Source of the DNA: Bacillota bacterium
GTDB taxonomy: Bacteria; Bacillota; Clostridia; Clostridiales; Clostridiaceae
Direction of reading: 5' to 3'
Assembly: GCA_030706015.1 (NCBI GenBank)
Contig: JAUZPI010000004.1
Coordinates: forward strand, 1 to 64,000
DNA: 64,000 bases
Below the pieces are notes generated by a model. That model searched no databases, was not told where the DNA came from, and saw only the letters and a list, made by a program, of their open reading frames with translations. Of the stretch, positions 9,742 through 18,683 are shown piece by piece. Within the stretch, counting starts at the first letter, position 1. Every line of letters begins with the position of its first letter. The translations under genes were made by a program, and so were the position numbers.

Positions 9742-9746
9742 TCTAT

Positions 9747-10646
9747 ATGCTCAGGTGTAAAAAATGTGGTACCCCTGTAGAAGAGGGAGATAAGTTTTGC
9801 ACAGCATGCGGCTCACTTCAAAAACATGAAAGAAAAGAAGATACTCAAAATACTAGAGAGAATACAATACGTCTAGCTGATAGTGAGCGTGAGGAAGTAG
9901 ACTATCAAAACGAAGAAGGATTAAAGCGCAAACGTAAAGTTATGTTGGGGATATTAGCCATAACATCAGTGGTAATTTTTTTAGCATCATATACTGTATA
10001 CATAATAGCTAATCCTAAAAGTACAGCATCAAAAAAGCTAGTTTCCATCAAAGGTATCTCAAGTAATAAGGAGCAATCAAGTAATAATACTAACAATATT
10101 GCTTCTGCTGACCCACAGAAAACTCAAGACGATGTAAACAGCAGCAGCACTACAAATAACAACAATACCTATAACAATACAGATAAAAATAGTGACACTA
10201 ATGACAATTCAACGAGTGGTGTGATTTGGCAAGGTGATAATTCATATGACAGTAATGATAACACTAATGATAATGTAACCATTAAAGCAAAGGATAATTC
10301 GTATATATTCCCTGACAGCAGCACAAGGTTGATGACAAAGCAGGAATTAGAAGGATATGATGAAAAAGCTTTAGAGCTTGGTATAGCTGAAATATTCGCA
10401 AGACATGGATATGAGTTTAAGGGTGACTATAAGAGCTACTTTGATAACAAAGATTGGTATACACCTAATGCTAGTTTTAAGGGGTATCCAAATCAATTAT
10501 CTTCCATAGAAAGGGTTAATATTAAGACTATGATAGCAGCTGGAGGAAAGAACCTTGTAGATAAAGGTAAACAAGATATAAGCAATGCAAAGGATAAAAT
10601 TATTAAAAAGAAGGTTCAGATTGATGAAAAGGAGACGTCGTATTAA
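9747..10646 (+). CDS. Zinc-ribbon, single-pass membrane protein with YARHG domain
   Basis: A 299-aa protein with a four-cysteine N-terminal zinc ribbon (C4, C7, C18, C21), one membrane segment at about 65-88, a low-complexity Asn/Ser/Thr/Asp linker at 100-190, and a C-terminal YARHG domain at about 195-270 (EIFARHGYEF, a later WYTPNASF and IERVNI). The topology suggests a cytoplasmic zinc ribbon and an extracytoplasmic YARHG domain, a domain found in surface proteins of unknown ligand. The start is ATG 9747, GGAGG about 13 bases upstream. It is 5 bp from the GAP1 gene and ends the operon, so it may connect the cytoplasmic GTPase machinery to the outside. Confidence 0.8.
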   Translation: MLRCKKCGTPVEEGDKFCTACGSLQKHERKEDTQNTRENTIRLADSEREEVDYQNEEGLKRKRKVMLGILAITSVVIFLASYTVYIIANPKSTASKKLVSIKGISSNKEQSSNNTNNIASADPQKTQDDVNSSSTTNNNNTYNNTDKNSDTNDNSTSGVIWQGDNSYDSNDNTNDNVTIKAKDNSYIFPDSSTRLMTKQELEGYDEKALELGIAEIFARHGYEFKGDYKSYFDNKDWYTPNASFKGYPNQLSSIERVNIKTMIAAGGKNLVDKGKQDISNAKDKIIKKKVQIDEKETSY

Positions 10647-10662
10647 TAGTCTCAAACAATAT

Positions 10663-10693
10663 AGTGGCAGCAGGTTTTATACCTACTGCCACT
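10663..10693. terminator. Bidirectional hairpin between convergent genes
   Basis: AGTGGCAGCAGGT at 10663 pairs with ACCTACTGCCACT ending at 10693, one mismatch, short loop. It lies between the cluster end (10646) and the convergent aminotransferase stop (10710). Confidence 0.7.
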
Positions 10694-10709
10694 GATTTTA
10701 TATATGCTA

Positions 10710-11873
10710 CTAAGCCAGTATTCCACTATTTTTTATACGTTCAATAGCTTTACTAATCTGCTCCTCAGTTTGTACAAGAGCAAAACGAACATAGCCTTCG
10801 CCGTGATTACCGAAGCTGCTGCCAGGAACTACGATGACTCCTGATTTCTTCATAAGGTCAAAAGTAAAGTCTAAGGAGGAGTGGTATTTAGGAGGTATGG
10901 CAGCCCAGACAAACATACTTCCTTTAGGTTTATCAATGTGCCAACCAATATCTTTGAGGCCTTCCGCCAGTACATTACCTCTTTTTCTGTATGTATCTTT
11001 TACAACTTGTACATAATCCTGATTACCATCTAAGGCTGCAATAGCAGCTTTTTGAAAGGGCAGGAACATACCATAATCCACATGAGATTTTATTATTTTA
11101 AGTTGATTTACTATTTCTGCATTTCCAACGGCAAAAGCTATTCTGCAGCCAGGTATGCTGTAGGTTTTAGATAAGGAGTTAAATTCTACTCCTACATCCC
11201 GGGCTCCTGGTATAGACAAAAAGCTAATACCTTTACTATCATCAAATACTAGCTCACTGTAGGCATTATCATGAAGTACAATAATGTTATACTTTTTAGC
11301 AAATTCCACAAGTTTTATATAGAAATCTCTAGGAGCAGTAGCTGTTGTAGGGTTATTTGGGTAAGATATTACCATTAGCTTTGCTTTTTTAGCGATTTCC
11401 TCATCTATACTATCAAAATCTACTAAGTAGTTGTTTTCTTTCAATAAAGGTAGTCTAACAATTTCTGCTCCTGCCAGGAGAGGACCTACTGAGAAGATGG
11501 GATAACCAGGATCTGGAGTTAATACTATATCACCAGCATCTATTAATGATAGAGATAGCTCTGCAAAGCCACTTTGTGAACCTAATAGAGATACCACCTC
11601 ATCTGTTTCCAGCAAAACATCATATCTTCGTCTGTACCATCTAACTACAGCGTCAATTAATTCCTTTGTATCGTTTATAGAATATATGTAGTTTTCTATT
11701 TTACCAGCTTCCTTCAGCAAAGACTCAATAATATGAGGTGCTGGTGGTATATCAGGAGTACCTATACTAAAATCATATATCTCTGCTCCATTACTTATTA
11801 GTTTATTTTTTTCCTCATTCAGTTGAGAGAATATTGCAGATGTAAGCTGTTCCATTTTTTTAGAGTAAGTCAT
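10710..11873 (-). CDS. PLP-dependent aminotransferase, class I/II
   Basis: A 387-aa fold-type I aminotransferase that moves amino groups between an amino acid and a 2-oxo acid. Pyridoxal-phosphate residues are visible: N174 in YPNNP, D202 in HDNAYSE, Y205, and the Schiff-base lysine K236 in SLSKTY; R249-type residue follows in GCRIAFAVG. It resembles aspartate/LL-diaminopimelate-type aminotransferases, but the substrate is not certain. The start is ATG 11873 because AAGGAG lies 9 bases upstream; an in-frame TTG at 11897 would place that site inside the gene. It stands alone on the minus strand, near the ilv genes, and might act in branched-chain or lysine metabolism. Confidence 0.85.
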   Translation of the reverse strand: MTYSKKMEQLTSAIFSQLNEEKNKLISNGAEIYDFSIGTPDIPPAPHIIESLLKEAGKIENYIYSINDTKELIDAVVRWYRRRYDVLLETDEVVSLLGSQSGFAELSLSLIDAGDIVLTPDPGYPIFSVGPLLAGAEIVRLPLLKENNYLVDFDSIDEEIAKKAKLMVISYPNNPTTATAPRDFYIKLVEFAKKYNIIVLHDNAYSELVFDDSKGISFLSIPGARDVGVEFNSLSKTYSIPGCRIAFAVGNAEIVNQLKIIKSHVDYGMFLPFQKAAIAALDGNQDYVQVVKDTYRKRGNVLAEGLKDIGWHIDKPKGSMFVWAAIPPKYHSSLDFTFDLMKKSGVIVVPGSSFGNHGEGYVRFALVQTEEQISKAIERIKNSGILA

Positions 11874-11986
11874 TTGTATACGCTCCTTATTCTTCAAATA
11901 GTATTAAAGTCAATAATATTTATTATACATCAATTTTTTTAAAAGGAGAAATGTATACAGATATAGATTAAAACATACTGTAACAT

Positions 11987-12023
11987 AAAGAATACCGCAG
12001 TTTTTTATACTGCGGTATTCTTT
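11987..12023. terminator. Intrinsic terminator, strong hairpin
   Basis: AAAGAATACCGCAG at 11987-12000 pairs perfectly with CTGCGGTATTCTTT at 12010-12023 around ttttttata. It directly follows the stop of the leftward membrane-protein gene. Confidence 0.8.
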
Positions 12024-12029
12024 GTAAAA

Positions 12030-12452
12030 TTATATATTTATATTTTCAGATTTAGATCCAAAGCCATAAAGTTCTTTCTTCTGAGCTATAAATACTGCCA
12101 TTAATATTGGAAGTATAAGTCCAAATATAGTGGTAAATTTAAAGCCATTAAGTACAATGCTATAAACGATATTTGCTATAACGCAAGCAAAATAAATGTA
12201 TACGCCTATAGATTTTTTAGCTAAAATCAGGATAACTCCAATAAGTAGTAGTACCATTATTGCAAAGCTTATTATTAATTCATTTGTAGTGATGGTTATG
12301 TTCTGTCCAGATGCAGCTAGTTGGCTGTTAATGGTATCTTTTAGTGCAGCGGCAGCTAATAATCCTAGAGCACCAAATGCTAAAAAAACGATTTGAAGAA
12401 TTGATACAACTAGTATCCCAGCACCTACTTTTTGTTGATTGTTATTTTCCAT
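12030..12452 (-). CDS. Small four-helix membrane protein of unknown function
   Basis: A 140-aa protein with four likely membrane helices (about 10-32, 58-78, 82-102 and 106-126), a short polar loop with QNITITTN between helices 1 and 2, and a polar C-terminus. No catalytic motif is visible and I do not recognise a family. The start is ATG 12452 with AGGAGG 6-7 bases upstream in the leftward direction. It has its own terminator at 11987-12023 and appears monocistronic. Confidence 0.6.
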   Translation of the reverse strand: MENNNQQKVGAGILVVSILQIVFLAFGALGLLAAAALKDTINSQLAASGQNITITTNELIISFAIMVLLLIGVILILAKKSIGVYIYFACVIANIVYSIVLNGFKFTTIFGLILPILMAVFIAQKKELYGFGSKSENINI

Positions 12453-12631
12453 GGTTACCTCCTAAAGTAAATTATAATAAGGTTATAACCATATTATAGT
12501 GGGTTGTCCAAAATAATTCAATTGGTTTGGAGAAATTGTATATATGACTAAAAAGTATGGATAAAATAACAATTACAATTTTGGGTATTATACTGGTTTT
12601 GCTTCACTCCAATTTGAAAGTTATATAAAAA

Positions 12632-12669
12632 ATATACTTAATATCAACAGTCAATGATATTAAGTATAT
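12632..12669 (-). terminator. Terminator of the ilvBN transcript
   Basis: ATATACTTAATATCA (12632-12646) pairs perfectly with TGATATTAAGTATAT (12655-12669); read leftward the hairpin is followed by TTTTTTATATAAC. It lies just after the ilvN stop. Confidence 0.85.
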
Positions 12670-12695
12670 CGTAATAATAGAGAATTATATCATAG

Positions 12696-12998
12696 TTAAC
12701 AATGGTCAGTAGCTTTCAATAAGGAATCTAGGTTTCTAAACACAGAATAATCATAGTCGTCATGTACAACCACTTCTAACACATCATAAAGCTTTCTTAG
12801 TTGTTTCACTATTTGGTCAATGAAATCATCATTTCTAACTAAAAGAAACATACGACTTTTAGTACCATCTTCTATCTGACCGCATAATATACCTTCCAGA
12901 TTAAAAGCTCTTCTTGCAAAAAGTCCTGTTATATGTGACATCACACCTGGGTGATTATTAACTAATAACTCAATAACAAAATACTCATTATTTATCAT
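12696..12998 (-). CDS. ilvN: Acetolactate synthase small (regulatory) subunit
   Basis: A 100-aa ACT-domain protein that activates the large subunit and carries feedback inhibition by valine. The ACT signature is clear: ELLVNNHPGVMSHITGLFARR, with the usual FNLEGI and a second strand around SRMFLLVRND. It is the short type, without the extra C-terminal domain of the 160-aa form. I chose ATG 12998 behind GGCGGTGAG; the upstream in-frame TTG at 13013 would coincide with that site. It overlaps the end of ilvB by 11 bp, a normal arrangement for subunits of one enzyme, and is transcribed with ilvB from the T-box leader. Confidence 0.92.
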   Translation of the reverse strand: MINNEYFVIELLVNNHPGVMSHITGLFARRAFNLEGILCGQIEDGTKSRMFLLVRNDDFIDQIVKQLRKLYDVLEVVVHDDYDYSVFRNLDSLLKATDHC

Positions 12999-14664
12999 AT
13001 TTCTCACCGCCAATCATTTCAATATTTCCTGCTCCCGGAGGTACTATTGGAACTACGTTTTCGTCTTCTTTAATTGGTATATCAATAACATATGATCCAT
13101 GCTTAGATAATATTTCAGAAAGTTTTTGAAGAGGGTTATCTTCATCGCCTAAATTGCAAGCATTTATCCCAAAACCTTTACTAATTGCTGTAAAATCAGG
13201 ATTAGTTGCAAATTTTGAAGCAATATAGTGTTGATCATAGAACATTTCTTGCTGCTGTCTTACAAGACCAAGGTGACCGTTATTTAGTATGATTAATTTT
13301 ACATTGGCGTTTAAGTCAGCTAGAGTAGCAAGCTCTTGAATATTCATTAGTATGGAGCCATCTCCGCTAAAGCAAATAATTTGTTTATCTGGATTAGCCA
13401 GAGCTGCGCCTATGGCTGCAGGGAGTCCGAATCCCATGGTGCCAAGTCCCCCAGAAGTTAATAGGGTTCGTGGACCTTTAAAAGGATAGGCTTGAGCTAC
13501 CCACATTTGGTGCTGACCTACATCTGTAACTATGATACTATCAGCAGCTACTTTGCTGCCTACATACCTTATGATATTTATTGGATGAAAGGTGTCCTCT
13601 GATTCTGGCAGCACAAAAGGATATTTATATTTATATTCATTAACTTGACTAATCCAATCCTGTCTATCCGATTTATCTATATAAGGAATCATAGTAGTTA
13701 ATGCATTATTTATATCAGCTGAAATAGATATATTTGCAGTTTTAATTTTGTTAATTTCAGCTTCATCAATTTCTATATGAATAACCTTTGCATTTGGGCA
13801 AAACTTCGATACATTTCCTGTAGCTCTGTCATCAAAGCGTACTCCAAAAGCTAAAACAAGATCCGCTTCATGCATTAGTAAATTAGTATAGCGGGCTCCA
13901 TGCATACCCACAAGCCCAAGATATAGCGGGTCATCACAGGGAAAGCATCCTAATCCCATTAACGTTACGGTAACAGGTATATTGTTTTTATTAGCAAATT
14001 TATAAAGAGCCTCTGACGCATTAGCGTTAATAATGCCGCCGCCAACATATAACATTGGCTTCTTTGATTTATTTACTAATTCTGCAATACCCTTAATTTC
14101 TTTTAAGTGTATATTAAGTTGATTTGCAGTTAAGGTTTGTTCTGGCCAGTGTTCAAATTCCAATACTTCCGTTTGTATGTTTTTAGGTATATCTATCAAT
14201 ACAGGACCTGGACGTCCGCTTTCTGCAATTCTAAAGGCTTCAGGTATTATGTGGAAGAGTTCATCTATGGAACGTACAAGAAAATTATGCTTTGTTATTG
14301 GTATTGTTAAACCATAAGTATCAACCTCTTGGAAAGCATCTGTTCCAATAAGTGCATGGTGAACCTGGCCTGTGATAGCTATGATAGGAACAGAATCTAA
14401 TTTAGCATCTGCTATAGCTGTCAATAAATTTGTAGCCCCAGGGCCAGAGGTTGCAAAGCATACTGCAGCCTTACCTGTGGAGCGGGTTATACCCTGAGAG
14501 ATAAACGCTGCTCCTTGTTCGTGCCTTGCTAATATATGATTTATACTGCTCTTATAAAGCGCATCGTAGAGGGGTAGATTTGCACCGCCCGGTATCCCTG
14601 TAACTGTATCTATACCTTGCATCTCTAATAGTTTTATAGTTATTTCTGCTCCATTAAGTTTCAT
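12988..14664 (-). CDS. ilvB: Acetolactate synthase large (catalytic) subunit
   Basis: A 558-aa thiamine-diphosphate enzyme that condenses two pyruvates, or pyruvate with 2-oxobutyrate, in the first common step of valine, leucine and isoleucine synthesis. The catalytic glutamate is E49 in LARHEQGAAF, and the ThDP/magnesium motif begins GDGS at 434 and ends with NN at 461-462. FAD/quinone-binding middle and C-terminal pyrimidine domains are in the usual order. ATG 14664 is preferred over GTG 14673 because GGAG lies 8 bases upstream. It follows a T-box leader and overlaps ilvN. Confidence 0.95.
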   Translation of the reverse strand: MKLNGAEITIKLLEMQGIDTVTGIPGGANLPLYDALYKSSINHILARHEQGAAFISQGITRSTGKAAVCFATSGPGATNLLTAIADAKLDSVPIIAITGQVHHALIGTDAFQEVDTYGLTIPITKHNFLVRSIDELFHIIPEAFRIAESGRPGPVLIDIPKNIQTEVLEFEHWPEQTLTANQLNIHLKEIKGIAELVNKSKKPMLYVGGGIINANASEALYKFANKNNIPVTVTLMGLGCFPCDDPLYLGLVGMHGARYTNLLMHEADLVLAFGVRFDDRATGNVSKFCPNAKVIHIEIDEAEINKIKTANISISADINNALTTMIPYIDKSDRQDWISQVNEYKYKYPFVLPESEDTFHPINIIRYVGSKVAADSIIVTDVGQHQMWVAQAYPFKGPRTLLTSGGLGTMGFGLPAAIGAALANPDKQIICFSGDGSILMNIQELATLADLNANVKLIILNNGHLGLVRQQQEMFYDQHYIASKFATNPDFTAISKGFGINACNLGDEDNPLQKLSEILSKHGSYVIDIPIKEDENVVPIVPPGAGNIEMIGGEKYDK

Positions 14665-14696
14665 CACGTTCACTCCTTCAATAATAAAATAAATAT

Positions 14697-14960
14697 AAAA
14701 AACCCTTCATCCTAATAAAAGGACGAAGGGTTGATCTCCGCGGTACCACCTATTTTTGTGCAAAAGCACACACTCTAAATATAATACGGGCTATAAGCCG
14801 ATATTACTTCCCTTTTAACGGTAGGATTCCGTTTAATTCTACTCTCCTAGGATTTCGATTAACTACTCCGAGGCTACCTTCTACACATCCTTCAGGGGAA
14901 ATTTCCACCAGCATTCCCTCTCTTCGCTTCCAGTATATGTATACTCCTCCTCATCAAGGT
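14697..14960 (-). promoter_or_regulatory. T-box leader of ilvBN, apparent valine specifier (GUA)
   Basis: Read leftward, the leader has a stem I beginning GATGAGGAGGAGTA, the T-box motif AGGTGGTACCGCGG (plus-strand 14738-14751), and a terminator whose stem pairs AACCCTTCGTCC with GGATGAAGGGTT before a T run (14696-14732). T-boxes bind uncharged tRNA, which favours the antiterminator. Aligning the specifier loop with the second T-box gives AGAA-G-GTA-G, so the codon at 14875-14877 would be GUA for valine. Specifier assignment is by pattern and is less certain than the T-box itself. Confidence 0.92.
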
Positions 14961-14982
14961 ATTTATTATGTTATTTTATAAG

Positions 14983-15011
14983 ATTTTACATTATTAAAAT
15001 TAAAATGTCAA
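14983..15011 (-). promoter_or_regulatory. Sigma-A promoter for the ilvBN leader
   Basis: Leftward -35 TTGACA (15006-15011) and -10 TAAAAT (14983-14988) are separated by 17 bases and lie just upstream of the T-box. Confidence 0.75.
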
Positions 15012-15075
15012 GACACAAATAATCTCTCTCGATCTCAGATCGGGCGTTTATTCATTACTTATAGGTACTTTTTTA

Positions 15076-16590
15076 TTATTCGCTCTCAATTATATTTAGC
15101 ATTTTTATAGTTGCTTTGATAGCAGAAGCTGTTTGATCAGAATCCAGTCCTCTAGTTTTGAATTCTCTATGATTTTTCCAAGTTATAACTGTTTCAACTA
15201 ATGCATTTGTTTTGCCCCCTGGTGGAATAGAAACAACGTAATCCACTAAAGCCGGCAGTTCTTTATTTAGTTTACTGTAAATTTTATTTAGAGCCTTCAC
15301 AAAAGCATCATACTGACCGTCTCCAGTGGCTGTCTCTTCATAAATTACTCCATCAATTTCAATACTTAATGTAGTAACAGGACTTAAATTTTTGGCATAG
15401 CAGATATAATAGTTTATAACTTTTACTTTTTCATTTATTAGCTTGCTTCCAAGTACGTCGGAAATTATATATGGCAAGTCTTCAGTAGTAATATTCTCTT
15501 TTTTGTCGCCCAATTCTACTATTCTATCAGTAACTTTTGCAATAGAGTCTGCATCTAATACAATACCAAGTTCCTCAAGGTTTTTTGCAATACTGGCTTT
15601 ACCAGAGGTTTTTCCCAAAGCGTATTTACGAAGTCTTCCAAAACGCTCAGGTAAAAGTTTGTTTTGATAAAGATTAGCCTTATTGTCACCATCTGCATGA
15701 ACTCCACAGGTTTGGGTGAATACGCTGTCTCCTATAATAGGCTTGTTAGCAGGTATCCTTATACCTGAAAAGGCTTCTACAAGTTTGCTAATATTTGTGA
15801 TTTCAGTTTCATTAGCTGATAATTCAATATCAGTACAGAGGTCTTTAACTACACCTAGAATACTGGATAGTGTTGTATTGCCAGCCCTTTCCCCAAGACC
15901 ATTGACCGCTGTATGAATACCATTGATACCAGCCTTTACTGCCATATAAGTATTTGCGATTGCCATATCATAGTCATTATGAGCGTGGAAATCAAATTTT
16001 ACGTCTGGATATCTTATTATCATGGTTTTGCAAAATTCATATGTTTGATCAGGAGTAAGTACTCCCAGGGTGTCAGGAAGCATAAATCTTGAAATTCCTT
16101 CAGCTTTTAGCTGATCTATGAAGTAAAAAACGTAGTCTATAGAATGAAGCATTCCGTTAGACCAATCTTCTAAATATATATTTATATCAATATTGTGCTT
16201 ATGAGCATAAGCCGTAAGTAGTTTTATATCGGATATATGTTGGTCAGGGGTTTTCTTTAATTGGTTTGTAACATGATTTAATGAACCCTTGCATAATAAG
16301 TTTAATACTTTTCCGCCGGCTTCTAGAATCCAATCCACTGACTTTGTGCCATCTACAAATCCTAGAATCTCTACTTTATCGAGCAGATTATTTTCTTTGG
16401 CCCAAGCAGTAATGGTTTTAGCAGCCTCCATTTCACCCTTGGAAATACGAGCAGAAGCAACTTCAATCCTATCTACTTTAACAGCTTGCAATAAAATTTT
16501 TGCTATATTAAGCTTTTCCCTATCTGTAAAAGCAAGTCCAGGGGTTTGTTCACCATCTCTTAAAGTAGTATCCATTATTTCTAGTTTCAT
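15076..16590 (-). CDS. Citramalate synthase / 2-isopropylmalate synthase family enzyme
   Basis: A 504-aa enzyme that condenses acetyl-CoA with a 2-oxo acid. The TIM barrel starts with the signature MDTTLRDGEQTPG, has the metal-binding HAHND motif and NGLGERAGN, and is followed by a linker and a C-terminal LeuA-type allosteric domain (about 375-500, with GDGQYDA and PPGGKTNA). The family includes pyruvate-using citramalate synthases and 2-oxoisovalerate-using isopropylmalate synthases. The preceding T-box seems to read an isoleucine codon, which favours citramalate synthase feeding isoleucine synthesis; this is inference. The start is ATG 16590 behind GGAGGTAATATT. Confidence 0.85.
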   Translation of the reverse strand: MKLEIMDTTLRDGEQTPGLAFTDREKLNIAKILLQAVKVDRIEVASARISKGEMEAAKTITAWAKENNLLDKVEILGFVDGTKSVDWILEAGGKVLNLLCKGSLNHVTNQLKKTPDQHISDIKLLTAYAHKHNIDINIYLEDWSNGMLHSIDYVFYFIDQLKAEGISRFMLPDTLGVLTPDQTYEFCKTMIIRYPDVKFDFHAHNDYDMAIANTYMAVKAGINGIHTAVNGLGERAGNTTLSSILGVVKDLCTDIELSANETEITNISKLVEAFSGIRIPANKPIIGDSVFTQTCGVHADGDNKANLYQNKLLPERFGRLRKYALGKTSGKASIAKNLEELGIVLDADSIAKVTDRIVELGDKKENITTEDLPYIISDVLGSKLINEKVKVINYYICYAKNLSPVTTLSIEIDGVIYEETATGDGQYDAFVKALNKIYSKLNKELPALVDYVVSIPPGGKTNALVETVITWKNHREFKTRGLDSDQTASAIKATIKMLNIIESE

Positions 16591-16644
16591 AATATTACCT
16601 CCATTTCAATTCTTGTTGGAATGTCAAGGTATTAATTGAAAAAA

Positions 16645-16895
16645 CAAAAAAGCCTTCGTCCCTATAACAGGACGAAGACATAACCTTCGCGATACCACCT
16701 GATACGACATACCAACATATGCGTTCCTTTTAACGGGGGAATGCCGTCAGTGCTTACTTTAAAATTTCAGCCTGAAACTCCGGGAGGATATTCTATACCT
16801 GCGTACTAAGTTCGGGCTCACACCAGTTCCCGACTCGCTGTGCCTTTCAGAAGGTATGTACTGTTCCCATCATGGTTTTTTGTTACAATATTTAT
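16645..16895 (-). promoter_or_regulatory. T-box leader of the citramalate/isopropylmalate synthase gene, isoleucine specifier (AUC)
   Basis: Read leftward, the leader has the stem I start GATGGGAACAGTA, a specifier loop AGAA-T-ATC-C (codon at 16787-16789), the T-box motif AGGTGGTATCGCG (16684-16700 region) and a terminator pairing CTTCGTCC with GGACGAAG followed by GCTTTTTTG (16645-16677). The T-box motif differs from the commonest version (TATCGCG for TACCGCG). AUC would make the gene respond to uncharged isoleucine tRNA. Confidence 0.9.
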
Positions 16896-16898
16896 TGT

Positions 16899-16928
16899 AT
16901 TATACTGCACAGATAGTACCTGTGTAAA
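16899..16928 (-). promoter_or_regulatory. Sigma-A promoter for the second T-box leader
   Basis: Leftward -35 TTTACA (16923-16928) and -10 TATAAT (16899-16904), 18-base spacer. The spacer contains the inverted repeat CACAG-N7-CTGTG, which might be an operator. Confidence 0.65.
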
Positions 16929-16945
16929 GAGATAATTTTAAGAAT

Positions 16946-18595
16946 TTATTCTTTTACAAGGTGTATAGTCTTCTTTTTTAAAAGAAGAGCAGCTACAAAT
17001 CCGCAGGCAGCAATAATGGCAGCAGCCATATACATATTAGAGTATCCATTATTCAAAGTTGCTTGAAAGGTAGTTACAATATTGTCACTCATGGAATCTA
17101 CTCCTTTTAAAGCCAATGGCTTTACTTGAGGTGGCAGAGTACTGCCTAAAGCTTTCTTTAACATATCTACAATTGTAGTAACATCAGCGTTTTGTAATGC
17201 TTTAAAGGCTTCTGAATTCCCGCTAGATGAAGTATTTAGAGGTATTTTCATACCTTTTGGCATTGAGGCAGCAAGGCCAGTTTGAACTACTTCCATTAGT
17301 TTGGGTTGAAGGTCTTTGGCAGCATCTACTACAAACCCAATTAATATGCTTGGGGATATAGCAAGGCCTATAGATCTTATAAGTGACATTGTGGCAAGAC
17401 CAGAAGCACTTTCCTCTTTTGTTACAGTTTGAAGCACTAGATAGTTTAGAGGTGCTCCCATGGTGAAACCAACTCCTAATCCCATTAAAGCCAGGCCTAT
17501 AAGTACGCTTGCAAAGGAAAGTGATTTAGTAGTAACAAATGCAAGGAACAGAGTACCTGAAATATTGAATAGAAATCCAAGTAGTAGAACAAAAGGGGCC
17601 CCTTTTTTATCAATAAGTTTTCCGCTAACTGGAGCAGCAATACCTGAAAATAATGCAAGCAGGGTTATAAGGTATCCACCGCTGCCAGCTTTTAATTTAA
17701 GTACATTCTCAGCAAATTGAGGAACAAATATCATGCCCATCATCCCCATACCAACTATAAGAGCAAGTATCAAAATAATAAGCATTTGTCTATCTTTAAA
17801 ATACTTAATATTAAGTACAGGATCAGCAGCTTTTTTTTCTATGAATATGAAAATTGGTACTAATACAATAAAGATAATTAGGAATGGGTATACATCCATT
17901 GTCTTAATGCTGTCAGCAAGATGGAAGAAGTCAAGATTAGTTAGGGCGTACATAAGACTTCCTATTACTCCTGCTAACACTAAAGCACCAATTAAATCCA
18001 TAGGTTTTTGTGTAGGAGCACTGGAATTTTCTAATTTTATGCTTAGCAATAATATGATGATACTTATTGGCACGTTAATGAAGAAAATCCAACCCCAGTG
18101 GCTGGTACTTGCAATATTAATTATACTGCTTCCCATGGTAGGGCCTAAGATATTACCAACACCATATATCATACCTACAAGACCTAAGGCCGTTCCGCGC
18201 TTTTCTTCAGGAAAGCTATTGCCTATTACTGCATTAGCTATAGGCATTATGCCGCCAGCACCTATAGCTTGAATAGCTCTAGCTACAAGGAAAAAACTAA
18301 AAGTACCATAAAAGTTAGAAACACCACATAATAATGAACCTAATCCGAAGGTGGCAATTCCAAAAATATAAGCCTTTTTGTAGCCATATCTATCAGCCAT
18401 CTTACTAACGATGGGCATTGATATAGCATAAACTAAGGTATATAAGGTTATCATCCAGGTACTTATGTTTTGGCTAACTCCAAAGCTGTTTTGTATTATT
18501 TCTCTTGCAGGAGAAACAATACCTGTATCGATAGCACCCATAAAAATCCCTAGAAGAAATAAAACAAGTATCAAGGTTGAATTTTTTTGTTTCAT
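16946..18595 (-). CDS. MFS drug exporter, DHA2 (EmrB/QacA, 14-helix) family
   Basis: A 549-aa proton-driven multidrug exporter. The helix count is consistent with 14 segments, with motif A as MADRYGYKKAY after helix 2 and motif C-like GAGGIMPIANAV in helix 5. A large hydrophilic stretch sits between the last two helices (about 440-510), a position typical of this subfamily. The start is ATG 18595 behind AAAGGAG; the longer frame to 18640 would include the operator. It lies downstream of a TetR gene with a matching ATGAAC-N3-GTTCAT operator on its promoter, so it is probably the TetR target. Confidence 0.9.
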   Translation of the reverse strand: MKQKNSTLILVLFLLGIFMGAIDTGIVSPAREIIQNSFGVSQNISTWMITLYTLVYAISMPIVSKMADRYGYKKAYIFGIATFGLGSLLCGVSNFYGTFSFFLVARAIQAIGAGGIMPIANAVIGNSFPEEKRGTALGLVGMIYGVGNILGPTMGSSIINIASTSHWGWIFFINVPISIIILLLSIKLENSSAPTQKPMDLIGALVLAGVIGSLMYALTNLDFFHLADSIKTMDVYPFLIIFIVLVPIFIFIEKKAADPVLNIKYFKDRQMLIILILALIVGMGMMGMIFVPQFAENVLKLKAGSGGYLITLLALFSGIAAPVSGKLIDKKGAPFVLLLGFLFNISGTLFLAFVTTKSLSFASVLIGLALMGLGVGFTMGAPLNYLVLQTVTKEESASGLATMSLIRSIGLAISPSILIGFVVDAAKDLQPKLMEVVQTGLAASMPKGMKIPLNTSSSGNSEAFKALQNADVTTIVDMLKKALGSTLPPQVKPLALKGVDSMSDNIVTTFQATLNNGYSNMYMAAAIIAACGFVAALLLKKKTIHLVKE

Positions 18596-18625
18596 GATAA
18601 ATACTCCTTTCAATATATTATTTAT

Positions 18626-18640
18626 ATGAACATTGTTCAT
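18626..18640. promoter_or_regulatory. TetR operator in front of the DHA2 exporter
   Basis: ATGAAC-ATT-GTTCAT, a 15-bp inverted repeat embedded in a longer near-palindrome TATATGAACATTGTTCATATA, 31 bases upstream of the exporter start. The same arms recur before the TetR gene (19252-19266 region). A half site GGTTCAT lies nearby at 18644-18650. Confidence 0.75.
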
Positions 18641-18683
18641 ATAGGTTCATTAAATAATTCATATTCAAAGTATTGAATATGAA

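Noticed and set aside
17460..18272. Rightward frames inside the DHA2 exporter
   Set aside because: Antisense shadows of a membrane protein; rich in Ile/Pro/Ser without domain structure.
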